Assembly: GCF_014644555.1 (NCBI RefSeq)
Contig: NZ_BMKX01000001.1
Span: forward strand, 744,001 to 808,000
Length of the DNA stretch: 64,000 bases
Source: Glutamicibacter ardleyensis
GTDB taxonomy: Bacteria; Actinomycetota; Actinomycetes; Actinomycetales; Micrococcaceae
Reading direction: 5' to 3'
The notes beneath the pieces are model-generated. The model was not told the origin of the DNA, did not search any database, and was given only the letters and a program-made list of their open reading frames with translations. This document shows, piece after piece, positions 18,310-26,527 of the stretch. Within the stretch, counting starts at the first letter, position 1. Each line of letters starts with the position of its first letter. The position numbers and the translations under genes were made by a program.

Positions 18310-18342
18310 GGGTGGCGTAAAGGTAACCCCTTTACGCCACCC
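18310..18342 (+). promoter_or_regulatory. Intra-operon hairpin between binding protein and permease
   Basis: Perfect 14-bp arms GGGTGGCGTAAAGG (18310-18323) and CCTTTACGCCACCC (18329-18342) with a 5-nt loop and no T-tract after it. It sits between the binding-protein gene and the first permease, the classic position for a hairpin that stabilises the upstream message or partly attenuates downstream reading, giving excess binding protein. Confidence 0.7.
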
Positions 18343-18368
18343 ACTCCCATATCTTTCTAAGGAAAACA

Positions 18369-19145
18369 ATGAAAGAGTCAACGATCTCTCCGGGCCTGCT
18401 TACGGTCCAGCGCGTCGTGGCCATCGGCGTCCTGTTTGGAATCTGGCAATTGATCATTGCCTCGGGAACCATGCCTTCAATGCTCCCCGGGGTGACCCAA
18501 ATTTTCGCTGGAATCGGGGAAACCATCGTCAGTCCGCTGTTCTGGGAAGCCCTGGGCAAAACGCTTCTGGCAGCCCTCACCGGCTGGGTGCTAGCATCCG
18601 TCATCGGCGTGATTCTGGGACTGACCATCGGTTCGGTCCGCTTCCTAGATCGCTCCAGCAACATCCTCATTGATTTTGGACGCTCCTTCCCGGTGCTCGC
18701 TCTCATGCCAGTGGTGATCATGCTTCTAGGCAGCAACTCGATTATGGAAATCGTGGTCGTGGGACTTTCCTGCTTGTGGCCGGTACTGGTGCAAACAATT
18801 TACGGTGCACGCCGCCAGGAATCGGCAGTTGCAGATACCGTCGCGGTCTTCCGAATCCCAGTCATGCTGCGTTTCCGTCGAGTATTGCTGCCCTCGGCGA
18901 TGCCGTTCATCGCCACCGGTGTCCGGATTTCCGCGTCCATCGCGATCCTTGTTGCGGTAGGCGTTGAGGTCATTAGCCAGGCGCCAGGCATTGGACGCCA
19001 AATCACCTTGATGCAGCAGGCCCAGCGCTGGGACATGGCTTTCGCCTATTTGTTCTTCGCTGGCTTGGTGGGTTGGGGCATCGCGGCGCTGCTGCAACTG
19101 GGCGAGAACCGCCTACTGAAATGGAAGAGGCAGAACGATGACTAA
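18369..19145 (+). CDS. ABC importer permease 1 (SsuC/TauC type)
   Basis: A 258-residue inner-membrane permease with about six helices. The cytoplasmic coupling loop (EAA loop) reads VFRIPVMLRFRRVLLPSAMP (about residues 160-179), as in SsuC/TauC proteins. An AAGGAA site precedes the ATG. It overlaps the second permease gene by eight bases, so the two form a heterodimeric channel. Domain content and length are usual for the NitT/TauT importer family. Confidence 0.9.
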   Translation: MKESTISPGLLTVQRVVAIGVLFGIWQLIIASGTMPSMLPGVTQIFAGIGETIVSPLFWEALGKTLLAALTGWVLASVIGVILGLTIGSVRFLDRSSNILIDFGRSFPVLALMPVVIMLLGSNSIMEIVVVGLSCLWPVLVQTIYGARRQESAVADTVAVFRIPVMLRFRRVLLPSAMPFIATGVRISASIAILVAVGVEVISQAPGIGRQITLMQQAQRWDMAFAYLFFAGLVGWGIAALLQLGENRLLKWKRQNDD

Positions 19146-19965
19146 TTCGACGCTCAAGGCTCCGGCTCCGGCAGCTGTCCAGCCCCCTGCACGGAAGCCC
19201 TCAAACGGCTCGGGCAAGAAGTTATTAACATCCACGTGGCTCATCGTTGTGGTCGTAGCGATCTGGTGGTTCGCCTCAGCTAACTCAACAAATTTCTTCA
19301 TCCCTTCGCTGCAGGAAATCCTCGAATCCTTGGTTCGAGATCTAGGCAATGGGGTAATTCTCGGCGGCGCGTTGTACTCCCTGACAAACCTCTTCGTAGG
19401 GCTTGCCATCGCGGCGGTCCTGGGCATTGGCGGAGGGCTGTTGTTTGGTGAACTCCACTGGCTGCGGCGCATCTTCGACCCGATCATCCACTTCTTCCGC
19501 TCGGTTCCGCAAGCTGCCTTGGTACCAATGATTATCGGTGTTTTCGGCATGGGGCAGGGCCCCAAAATGGGCACCATTGCTTTCGCCTGCATGTGGCCAA
19601 TTCTGCTGAACACCATCGATGGGGTGCTCGGCGTGGAACCTACCATCCGGAAATTCTCCAAGGTCTACCGCATTCCACGGATGCTGCACTTTCGCCGTGT
19701 CGTACTGCCTGCAGCGTTACCGCAAATCATGGCCGGTGTCCGCGTCGCACTGCCTATCGGCATCACGGTCATGGTGGTCTCCGAAATGTTCGCTTCCATT
19801 GAAGGCCTGGGCTTCTTCATCCTGAATTCATCGGCAACCTTCAAGGTCCCAGAAACCTGGGCCGGCGCACTGCTTGTTGGCGTTATTGGTTACCTCATTT
19901 CCATTCTTTTCGTCTTCGTGGAAAAGCGAGTTCTGCGCTGGTATCACGCCTCCGGCGCACAGTAA
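19138..19965 (+). CDS. ABC importer permease 2 (SsuC/TauC type)
   Basis: A 275-residue permease. A Pro/Ala-rich cytoplasmic N-terminus of about 30 residues precedes six helices. The EAA loop reads VYRIPRMLHFRRVVLPAALP (about residues 180-199), close to that of its partner. It overlaps the upstream permease by eight bases and is followed by the ATPase gene after 45 bases. Two distinct permeases rather than a homodimer suggest a specialised importer. Confidence 0.9.
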   Translation: MTNSTLKAPAPAAVQPPARKPSNGSGKKLLTSTWLIVVVVAIWWFASANSTNFFIPSLQEILESLVRDLGNGVILGGALYSLTNLFVGLAIAAVLGIGGGLLFGELHWLRRIFDPIIHFFRSVPQAALVPMIIGVFGMGQGPKMGTIAFACMWPILLNTIDGVLGVEPTIRKFSKVYRIPRMLHFRRVVLPAALPQIMAGVRVALPIGITVMVVSEMFASIEGLGFFILNSSATFKVPETWAGALLVGVIGYLISILFVFVEKRVLRWYHASGAQ

Positions 19966-20010
19966 CCAGCCATGACCCCCGAAGATCATTCTTTCCCGCA
20001 AGGAGCTAAC

Positions 20011-20817
20011 ATGACCACCCAGACACCGACCACCGAAGCAACACAAACCGCACCCCTACTCATGAAGGTTCGTGGCATGTCCATGAGCTATGGCGAGGGC
20101 GCCCAAGAAAACAAGATCATTGAGAATCTTGATCTCGATGTCGAATTTGGACAGTTCATCTCGATTGTCGGACCATCAGGGGTAGGCAAAACAACCTTGT
20201 TGCGTTGCCTCTCCGGACTATTGCGGCCGAAGGCCGGCACCATCGAAGTTTCCGGTACGCAGATCTCCGGTCCACACCCAGATCTAGCGGTGGTCTTCCA
20301 GGATTACTCCCGTTCGCTGATGCCATGGATGACGACCCGTGAAAATGTTGCCTTCCCGCTGCAGGGCAAGGGTATGGGAAAGACCGAGCGAAACAACCTG
20401 GCTGATGAAAATCTTGCAGCAGTCGGGCTGGCCGGACAAGGAGACAAGTTCCCTTGGGAGATGTCAGGCGGCATGCAGCAGCGCGTAGCTATTGCCCGCG
20501 CCCTGGCCTACAACGCCAAGGTGCTCCTCATGGACGAGCCCTTTGCCTCTGTTGATGCGCAGACGCGTTTCGACCTGGAAGATCTGGTCCTGGATCTGCA
20601 GCACAAACTTGGGGTCACGATCCTGTTGGTCACCCATGACATTGACGAAGCCTTGTACCTTGCCGACAAGGTTGTGGTGATCGCCGAGAAGCCTGCGACT
20701 GTCGTCGATGAAATCATCACCGACTTTGGAGACACCCGCGACCAGTTGGCGACCAAGGCAGATCCGCGCTTTGCCGAAGCCCGTGCTCGCATCCTTGTGC
20801 GTTTACGCAAGGACTAA
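20011..20817 (+). CDS. ABC importer ATPase (SsuB/TauB type)
   Basis: A 268-residue nucleotide-binding subunit. Visible motifs: Walker A GPSGVGKTT, Q-loop VFQDYSRSLMPWMT, signature MSGGMQQRVAIARAL, Walker B VLLMDEPFASVD and the switch histidine in LLVTHDIDEAL. The ATG at 20011 has an AAGGAG site; an upstream in-frame ATG at 19972 lacks one. It powers import through the two upstream permeases and is followed after two bases by an alcohol dehydrogenase gene, so transport and oxidation are co-expressed. Confidence 0.93.
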   Translation: MTTQTPTTEATQTAPLLMKVRGMSMSYGEGAQENKIIENLDLDVEFGQFISIVGPSGVGKTTLLRCLSGLLRPKAGTIEVSGTQISGPHPDLAVVFQDYSRSLMPWMTTRENVAFPLQGKGMGKTERNNLADENLAAVGLAGQGDKFPWEMSGGMQQRVAIARALAYNAKVLLMDEPFASVDAQTRFDLEDLVLDLQHKLGVTILLVTHDIDEALYLADKVVVIAEKPATVVDEIITDFGDTRDQLATKADPRFAEARARILVRLRKD

Positions 20818-20819
20818 AG

Positions 20820-21929
20820 ATGCCAACAATTGCTCGTGCAGCACTGGTTCGAGGGTTCGACGGAACCTTTTGCGTCGAAGAAATTCAGATCGATGATCCG
20901 CAAGGATCCGAAGTTCTGATCGAGGTACGTGCGGTGGGCTTGTGCCAGTCAGATGCGCATCTTTCCAGTATCGATCTTGGGATCCCCACACCATTGTTAA
21001 TGGGACACGAGATCTCCGGAATTATCACGCAGCTCGGTGAGCAGGCATCCGGATTAGAAGTTGGCGACCATGTGGTGGCCACCTTGATCCAGTATTGCGG
21101 CAACTGCACGGCATGCCTTTCGGGTGAGGTCTACCGCTGCGAACGACGTGAACACACCCTGCGGCCAGCAGACGGCAATCCTCGGATTACCAGCGCGTCA
21201 GCGCCGGTAACCCAAATGTTCGGCACCGGTGGTTTTGCCAATTATGCACTGGTGCATGCGCATCAGGTAGTGAAGATCCCGACGAACTTCCCTTTCCCCC
21301 AAGCTGCGGTCATGGCATGTTCCACGTTGACCGGGGCCGGCGCGGTATTTAATACCGCAAAGGTGCGTGCCGGAGATTCGGTGGCGGTAATCGGTGCCGG
21401 AGGCATTGGCCTGAACGCGATTAATGCTGCCCGGATCGCCGGCGCCACGATCATCATCGCGGTGGATCTGGCGGATGAAAAGCTGGATCTTGCGCGTAGT
21501 TTTGGAGCCACCCACACCATCAACGGCGGCACCGAAGATGCCGTGCGGGCAGTCCTAGAGCTCACCGGAGGCGGGGTGGATCATGCTTTTGAAATGATTG
21601 GATTGGCACCAACTAGCCTGCAGGCGATTCGCATGACGCGGGTGGCCGGCGACACCTACCTGGTCGGCCTGCATAAACCAGGCGCGGAACTCGCCTTGGA
21701 TGCCATGGCCGACATCATCCAACCGCAACGCACACTGCATGGAATCTATATGGGCTCATCGAACCCGCAGCAGGACATCCCCCGCTATGTAGAACACTAT
21801 CTGGCGGGGCGTCTTCAGCTTGATGAATTGGTGGCTCGGGAGCTGCACATTGAGCAGATTAATGAAGGGTTCGCCACCATGAAAAATGGTGGCGCTGTAG
21901 CGCGCAGTGTGATCACCAGCTTCAGTTAA
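20820..21929 (+). CDS. Zinc-dependent alcohol dehydrogenase, MDR family (paralogue A)
   Basis: A 369-residue medium-chain dehydrogenase. Catalytic zinc ligands are in GLCQSDAH and GHEISG; a structural zinc lobe is CGNCTACLSGEVYRC (CxxCxxCx7C); the nucleotide fold has GAGGIGLNAINAAR. It is the last gene of the ABC importer operon, two bases after the ATPase. It is one of three paralogues in 4.6 kb that share the ending IYMGSSNPQQDIPRYVEHYL-like block and similar length. It likely oxidises the imported alcohol or a metabolite of it; a mycofactocin- or NDMA-type cofactor dependence cannot be excluded. Confidence 0.9.
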   Translation: MPTIARAALVRGFDGTFCVEEIQIDDPQGSEVLIEVRAVGLCQSDAHLSSIDLGIPTPLLMGHEISGIITQLGEQASGLEVGDHVVATLIQYCGNCTACLSGEVYRCERREHTLRPADGNPRITSASAPVTQMFGTGGFANYALVHAHQVVKIPTNFPFPQAAVMACSTLTGAGAVFNTAKVRAGDSVAVIGAGGIGLNAINAARIAGATIIIAVDLADEKLDLARSFGATHTINGGTEDAVRAVLELTGGGVDHAFEMIGLAPTSLQAIRMTRVAGDTYLVGLHKPGAELALDAMADIIQPQRTLHGIYMGSSNPQQDIPRYVEHYLAGRLQLDELVARELHIEQINEGFATMKNGGAVARSVITSFS

Positions 21930-22025
21930 TCAATCATGCTGCATCCGAGTTATCTGGCTCGGGCCGCGAAGCAAAGAAATAACGTACAAACTATCTGGCC
22001 ATGAGTTTCATTTACCAGGAGCAAC

Positions 22026-23039
22026 ATGTCATTTAAGAATTACCCGCCTCGATTCCGCCGGGGAACTACGCTTGCACTCGTTTCCGCACTAGCCCTCATG
22101 GGGTTGACCGCATGCGGTTCATCGGAACAATCCGCTGCGGCAGATGGGCCAATCAAGTTACGCGTCTCGGTGGCGAATATTCAGTTTGAAACCGCCTATC
22201 TTGCCCAGTCCGAAGGATTTTTTGAGGATCAAGGGCTGGACGTAGAAATCGTCACTGGAGCAGACCCTGCATCGCAGATTGCCCAAGCCATCTCCGGAGA
22301 AGTCGATATCGCCACGGGCGCTTGGACCAACGTCGCAACTTCGGCTGCCCAGGGTGTCCCGATCAAGGCTGTTGCCGGCAATGGCCTGGTCGATGCAGAG
22401 ATTGATAATTCAGGGGTCATGGTTGCCAAAGACTCTGAAATTAGCTCCTTGAATGACCTCAAAGGGAAAACCGTCGGTGTCGTAGGGATTAAGACCGGAA
22501 GCGATATCCCGCTATTCCAGGCGCTGGAGGCCGAAGGGATCAACGAAGGTGATTTCAGTGAGGTAAGCGTACCTTACGCCGGCATGCAGGCGGCCTTGGA
22601 GCAGCACACGGTTGACGCGGTACTTCCGTCCGGAACGTTCTACCAGCAAATGATCGATGCCGGATTCACGTCGCTCGCAAATCCGATTCGTGAGTTCCAA
22701 GGCAACCAGCCGGGCACCTTATGGGTTGCCACGGATCAGTGGCTCGGGACCAACGCAGAGACCGCCGAGAAGTTCGTGGATGCGATGCGTGACGCGGTGA
22801 GTTTCTATCAGGATCCGCAGAACCTCGAAGCTGTCCGCAAAACGAACGCCGAGGTGAACCAAATCGGCATCGACAAGGCACCCACTGCCTTCGTCCCGGC
22901 GAGCGTTGATATCAACATTGCTGAATCGCAGTCAGGTTTGGATGCCATGTCGCATTTTGGGCTCATTGAGAAGCCGGTAACCACCCAAGAGGTGCTGTGG
23001 GACAAGGCTCCGCGCAGGGATTCTGCCGCCACCAAATAG
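22026..23039 (+). CDS. NitT/TauT-type ABC binding lipoprotein (paralogue 2)
   Basis: A 337-residue lipoprotein, with a basic start, a hydrophobic segment and lipobox LTAC (about residues 27-30). It is closely similar along its length to the binding protein at 17.3 kb: IQFETAYLAQSEGFFEDQGL, DLKGKTVGVVGIKTGSDIP and the C-terminal VLWDKAPRRDSA all align. An AGGAG site precedes the ATG. It has no permease or ATPase of its own and probably shares the upstream membrane complex, extending its solute range. It ends at a long perfect palindrome. Confidence 0.9.
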   Translation: MSFKNYPPRFRRGTTLALVSALALMGLTACGSSEQSAAADGPIKLRVSVANIQFETAYLAQSEGFFEDQGLDVEIVTGADPASQIAQAISGEVDIATGAWTNVATSAAQGVPIKAVAGNGLVDAEIDNSGVMVAKDSEISSLNDLKGKTVGVVGIKTGSDIPLFQALEAEGINEGDFSEVSVPYAGMQAALEQHTVDAVLPSGTFYQQMIDAGFTSLANPIREFQGNQPGTLWVATDQWLGTNAETAEKFVDAMRDAVSFYQDPQNLEAVRKTNAEVNQIGIDKAPTAFVPASVDINIAESQSGLDAMSHFGLIEKPVTTQEVLWDKAPRRDSAATK

Positions 23040-23045
23040 TTCTTC

Positions 23046-23095
23046 TGCTGATGATTGTGGGGGCTTCGCATGCGAAGCCCCCACAATCATCAGCA
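23046..23095. terminator. Perfect 50-bp palindrome, bidirectional terminator
   Basis: Each 25-base half (23046-23070 and 23071-23095) is the exact reverse complement of the other, centred on CGCATGCG. It separates the convergent binding-protein gene and alcohol dehydrogenase B by 61 bases, so it should stop transcription from both sides. Confidence 0.82.
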
Positions 23096-23100
23096 ATGTT

Positions 23101-24189
23101 TTAGAACATGATGACGTTGCGTGCGACGGCACCGCCACGCAACTGCTCATAGCCTTGCTCAATTTGGTCCAGCGTGATGTGCGCCGAGACCAGCTCATCT
23201 AATTTGAAGCGTCCCTGCAGATACAACTCGGCGTACATCGGGATATCTAGCTGGATATTGCTTGAGCCCATGGCGACGCCACGGATCCCCTTTTGCTTGC
23301 CCATCAGGTCGCCGAACGGGGTGACATCGATGGTGGAGCCCGGCTTGTGGACCCCGATCAGGTAGGCCGTACCGCCAATTTCCAGCATTGCCACGGCTTG
23401 CTCCGTGGTGGGTTTTAATCCGATGACTTCGAAAGCATGGGTTACGCCGCCGCCGGTCAGTTTTTGTACCGCCGCTACCGCATCGGTGTCTGCGCCATTG
23501 ATAACATCGGTGGCGCCGAAAAGCGAAGCCAATTCCAGCTTCGCTGGCTGCAAGTCGATGGCGATGATGCTCGTCGCTCCCGCAAGCTTGGCACCCTGGA
23601 TCACGTTGAGGCCCACTCCACCGGCACCAATGACCGCCACGGTGTCTCCCGGACGAATGCGAGCGGTGTTGACCGCCGCTCCGGCGCCGGTGACTACGCC
23701 ACATCCAAGCAGCGCCGCGCGGTCGAAAGGAATGCTGTTCGGGACTTTCACTACGGTATTTTCATGTACCAATACTTGCTCGGCAAACCCTCCCACACCA
23801 ATGAACTGGGTCAGCGCCTGGCCTTCGTAGGAAAGTCGTGGGGTGGCACCTGCAGGGCGGGAAGTCTGCGAAGGAACCCGGCATTGGTAAGGGCGTCCAC
23901 TGCGGCATCCGGTGCACACCCCGCAGCTATGCACCGGTGAGGTCACCACTCGGTCACCGACTTCCAGTGCAGTGACAGCCGACCCGACGCCCACAACCAG
24001 GCCTGCCACTTCATGCCCAAGCACCGCAGGCAGTGGAAAGCCAAGGTCGTTGCTGGCTACGTGAAGATCTGAATGGCATAAACCACTGGCTTTGACATCG
24101 ATAAGCACTTCATGTGCCGCCGGATTGTCCACCATAATGTCCAATACGTCGAAGGCACCTTTGACTTCTGTGATCACTGCAGCCTGCAT
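23101..24189 (-). CDS. Zinc-dependent alcohol dehydrogenase, MDR family (paralogue B)
   Basis: A 362-residue enzyme with the same architecture as its neighbours: catalytic zinc residues in GLCHSDLH and GHEVAG, structural zinc CGVCTGCRSGRPYQC, and nucleotide motif GAGGVGLNVIQGAK. The start at 24189 is chosen because GGAGGAAC precedes it; the reading frame extends upstream without a ribosome site. It is divergent from paralogue C over 111 bases carrying a TACTAG motif. Substrate probably a primary alcohol; not identifiable further. Confidence 0.9.
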   Translation of the reverse strand: MQAAVITEVKGAFDVLDIMVDNPAAHEVLIDVKASGLCHSDLHVASNDLGFPLPAVLGHEVAGLVVGVGSAVTALEVGDRVVTSPVHSCGVCTGCRSGRPYQCRVPSQTSRPAGATPRLSYEGQALTQFIGVGGFAEQVLVHENTVVKVPNSIPFDRAALLGCGVVTGAGAAVNTARIRPGDTVAVIGAGGVGLNVIQGAKLAGATSIIAIDLQPAKLELASLFGATDVINGADTDAVAAVQKLTGGGVTHAFEVIGLKPTTEQAVAMLEIGGTAYLIGVHKPGSTIDVTPFGDLMGKQKGIRGVAMGSSNIQLDIPMYAELYLQGRFKLDELVSAHITLDQIEQGYEQLRGGAVARNVIMF

Positions 24190-24244
24190 AGAAGTTCCTC
24201 CAAAAAGTTTTTCACGAAAAGACGTGACGAATAGCACGCTTGAA

Positions 24245-24261
24245 AATATACTAGTAGAAAT
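24245..24261. promoter_or_regulatory. Shared TACTAG motif, copy 2 (possible operator)
   Basis: AATATACTAGTAGAAAT, containing the palindrome TACTAGTA, sits midway between two divergent alcohol dehydrogenase genes. It is 14/17 identical to the sequence at 17158-17174 in front of the aldehyde dehydrogenase and ABC importer. Position and match suggest a common operator (inference). Confidence 0.42.
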
Positions 24262-24300
24262 AATGCATTTTCGGTACGTAAATCCAATAATGAGGTTTTC

Positions 24301-25383
24301 ATGCGCGCAGCAGTCGTCAACACCATCGGTGCAGGTTTCGACATCCAAGAAATTGAAGTAGACCAGCCTCGCGGCAAAGAGGTTTTGGTCAAAGTCGAAG
24401 CGGCAGGACTATGCCATTCAGACCACATAGTGGCCAATGTCGACCGCGGACGTCCGCTGCCCATGGTGGTCGGGCATGAAATGGCCGGGATCGTAGTCGG
24501 ACTCGGCCCAGATGCCACCGACTTCCAAATCGGCGACCATGTCATCGCCACCGAGATCAGCTTCTGCGGGACGTGCGCAGAGTGCGTCAATGGTGCAAGC
24601 TACCGGTGCATCTCCCCGCAAACCGCCTTGCGCGGCGCCGAAGACCCGGCTCGGCTTTCCCGTGAGGGGCAACGCGTCGAGGGCTTCGGCGTTGCGGGAT
24701 TCGCGGAGTACACGGTCTTGCATCAGAACAAGCTTGTCGAAGTCCCCAAAGAGATCCCGTTTGCACAAGCGGCGGTACTCGGGTGCGCCACCACCACTGG
24801 AGTAGGCACGGTGCTCAATGCAGCGAAGGTCGCCCCAGGAGAAACCATTGCGGTGGTTGGCCTGGGCGGCATTGGGTTGAACGTCATTCAGGGTGCGCGA
24901 TTGGCCGGAGCGAAGACCATTATCGGGATTGACCTACAGCCGGACAAGCTGGAATTGGCTAAAAAATTTGGCGCCACCCACGTCATCAACGGCGCCGAGC
25001 AGGATGTTGTCGCAGCTGTCAAGGAGATCACCAGCGCAGGCGTGCACCATTCCTTTGAAGCCATCGGGCTCGGAGCCACCCAGCGCCAGGCTATTGAGGT
25101 GACGCGTACCGGCGGCCATGTGCATTTCATCGGACTGCCGCAGGGCAAGCCATTGGAACTTAATGTCATGCTGGATCTTTTGGTCCATCAGCGCAGCCTG
25201 CATGGAATCTACATGGGCTCCTCAAACGTTCGCAAGGACATTCCCTACTATGCAGATCTTTACTTGCAGGGACGCCTGAACTTGGATGACCTCATTGCCC
25301 AGGAAATCCCTCTGGAGCAGATTAATGAAGCATACGAAAAGCAGGAAACCGGTGCCATCGCCCGCAGCGTGATTCGCTTCTAG
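24301..25383 (+). CDS. Zinc-dependent alcohol dehydrogenase, MDR family (paralogue C)
   Basis: A 360-residue medium-chain dehydrogenase. Zinc residues are in GLCHSDHI and GHEMAG, the structural zinc lobe is CGTCAECVNGASYRC, and the nucleotide-binding motif is GLGGIGLNVIQGAR. GAGG precedes the ATG. It is divergent from paralogue B. Its 3' end overlaps the convergent HTH gene by four bases. Three intact paralogues in one block suggest recent local duplication followed by substrate divergence, or stepwise oxidation of a diol. Confidence 0.9.
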   Translation: MRAAVVNTIGAGFDIQEIEVDQPRGKEVLVKVEAAGLCHSDHIVANVDRGRPLPMVVGHEMAGIVVGLGPDATDFQIGDHVIATEISFCGTCAECVNGASYRCISPQTALRGAEDPARLSREGQRVEGFGVAGFAEYTVLHQNKLVEVPKEIPFAQAAVLGCATTTGVGTVLNAAKVAPGETIAVVGLGGIGLNVIQGARLAGAKTIIGIDLQPDKLELAKKFGATHVINGAEQDVVAAVKEITSAGVHHSFEAIGLGATQRQAIEVTRTGGHVHFIGLPQGKPLELNVMLDLLVHQRSLHGIYMGSSNVRKDIPYYADLYLQGRLNLDDLIAQEIPLEQINEAYEKQETGAIARSVIRF

Positions 25384-25682
25384 CCGGCCAGCCGTACCTG
25401 CGCAGGCTCCCTGCGACGTTCAGCTTTGAGACCGGCGGTATCGACGGTCAACGTCATCCAAAGCTCGTCCAGGGAGATGTTCAGGACGCCCGCGATAGTC
25501 GCAATGGTGGCGAACGCCGGAGTGGCGATGCGTCCGGATTCGATCTTGCGTAGCGTCTCCGGAGAGATTCCCGCATCAAAGGCTACGTCAACCATGGTGC
25601 GTTCGGCACGTGCAGTTCGCAACAGGGCACCGAGTCGCTCGCCGCGCTGGAGCTCCATGAGAGTGAGGGGTAATCTGACCAT
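25380..25682 (-). CDS. XRE-type HTH transcriptional regulator
   Basis: A 100-residue DNA-binding protein. The Cro/CI-type HTH spans about residues 14-70, with LGALLRTARAERTMVDVA, AGISPETLRKIESGRIATP and the closing LNISLDELW. No effector domain is present. There is no clear ribosome site before the first ATG; a second ATG (25658) is possible. It is divergent from a methionine aminopeptidase gene over 64 bases with repeated CGGTAT motifs, an arrangement seen in other actinobacteria, so it likely represses itself and that gene. Confidence 0.82.
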   Translation of the reverse strand: MVRLPLTLMELQRGERLGALLRTARAERTMVDVAFDAGISPETLRKIESGRIATPAFATIATIAGVLNISLDELWMTLTVDTAGLKAERRREPAQVRLAG

Positions 25683-25689
25683 AAAATCA

Positions 25690-25722
25690 ATTATAGTACC
25701 GGTATAGTATGAACGGTATTAT
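25690..25722. promoter_or_regulatory. Divergent promoter/operator, HTH regulator and map
   Basis: Two related segments, ACCGGTATA (25698-25706) and AACGGTATTA (25712-25721), sit 14 bases apart in the AT-rich gap between the HTH gene and the aminopeptidase gene, overlapping a possible -10 (TATAGT). This is a plausible binding site for the XRE-type regulator; inference from position and repetition. Confidence 0.45.
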
Positions 25723-25746
25723 TATTGGTTTATCGAAGGGTTGCTC

Positions 25747-26523
25747 ATGATTGAAATTCTAAATTCCAAAGACGCCGAACGCGCCCAGGTTACCGGCGCA
25801 CTGGTGGGAAAGATTCTGCAGACGCTGCGCGAGCGTGCCGCGGTAGGCACCAATTTGCTGGAAATTGATGCCTGGGCCAAGGAAATGATCCTCGGTGCCG
25901 GCGCGGTATCCTGCTACGTGGATTACGCACCTTCCTTTGGACGTGGTCCATTTGGCCATTACATCTGCACGGCGGTCAATGATGCCGTATTGCACGGATT
26001 GCCCCACGATTATGTGCTGGCAGACGGCGACCTGCTGACCCTTGACCTTGCGATTACCAAGGACGGGATCTCCGCAGACGCCGCGATCAGCTTTGTCGTT
26101 GGAGTATCCAAAGATCAGGAAAGTGAAAAACTGATCGACGCCACCAAACGCGCCTTGGCAGCCGGGATCGAAGCGGCTAGGCCAGGAAATAAAGTTGGCG
26201 ATATCTCCTACGCCATCGGCGCAGTCCTACGCGATGCAGGCTATCCAATTAATACCGAATTTGGCGGACACGGCATCGGCTCCACCATGCATCAAGATCC
26301 GCATATCTCCAACACCGGACGCCCAAACCGTGGCTACAAGCTAGTTCCCGGACTGATGCTTGCCTTAGAACCATGGGTGATGACCGATACCGCGAAGCTC
26401 GTCACGGATCCAGATGGTTGGACGTTACGCAGCGCCACGGGATGCCGCACTGCACATACCGAACACACCGTCTTGATCACCGAGGGTGATGCCCAAATCA
26501 TGACCCTTCCGCCTGTCGACTAG
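25747..26523 (+). CDS. map: Type I methionine aminopeptidase
   Basis: A 258-residue pita-bread-fold metallopeptidase that removes the initiator methionine from new proteins. Metal ligands appear in order: aspartates in LLTLDLAITKDGISADAAI, histidine in GGHGIGSTMHQDPHI, glutamate in LEPWVM, and glutamate in HTEHTVLITEG. I use the ATG at 25747, six bases after GAAGGG; an in-frame TTG lies at 25741. It is divergent from an XRE-type regulator, so it is probably an accessory, regulated map copy; most actinobacteria have another one. Downstream it nearly abuts a convergent lipoprotein gene. Confidence 0.9.
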   Translation: MIEILNSKDAERAQVTGALVGKILQTLRERAAVGTNLLEIDAWAKEMILGAGAVSCYVDYAPSFGRGPFGHYICTAVNDAVLHGLPHDYVLADGDLLTLDLAITKDGISADAAISFVVGVSKDQESEKLIDATKRALAAGIEAARPGNKVGDISYAIGAVLRDAGYPINTEFGGHGIGSTMHQDPHISNTGRPNRGYKLVPGLMLALEPWVMTDTAKLVTDPDGWTLRSATGCRTAHTEHTVLITEGDAQIMTLPPVD

Positions 26524-26527
26524 GAAT

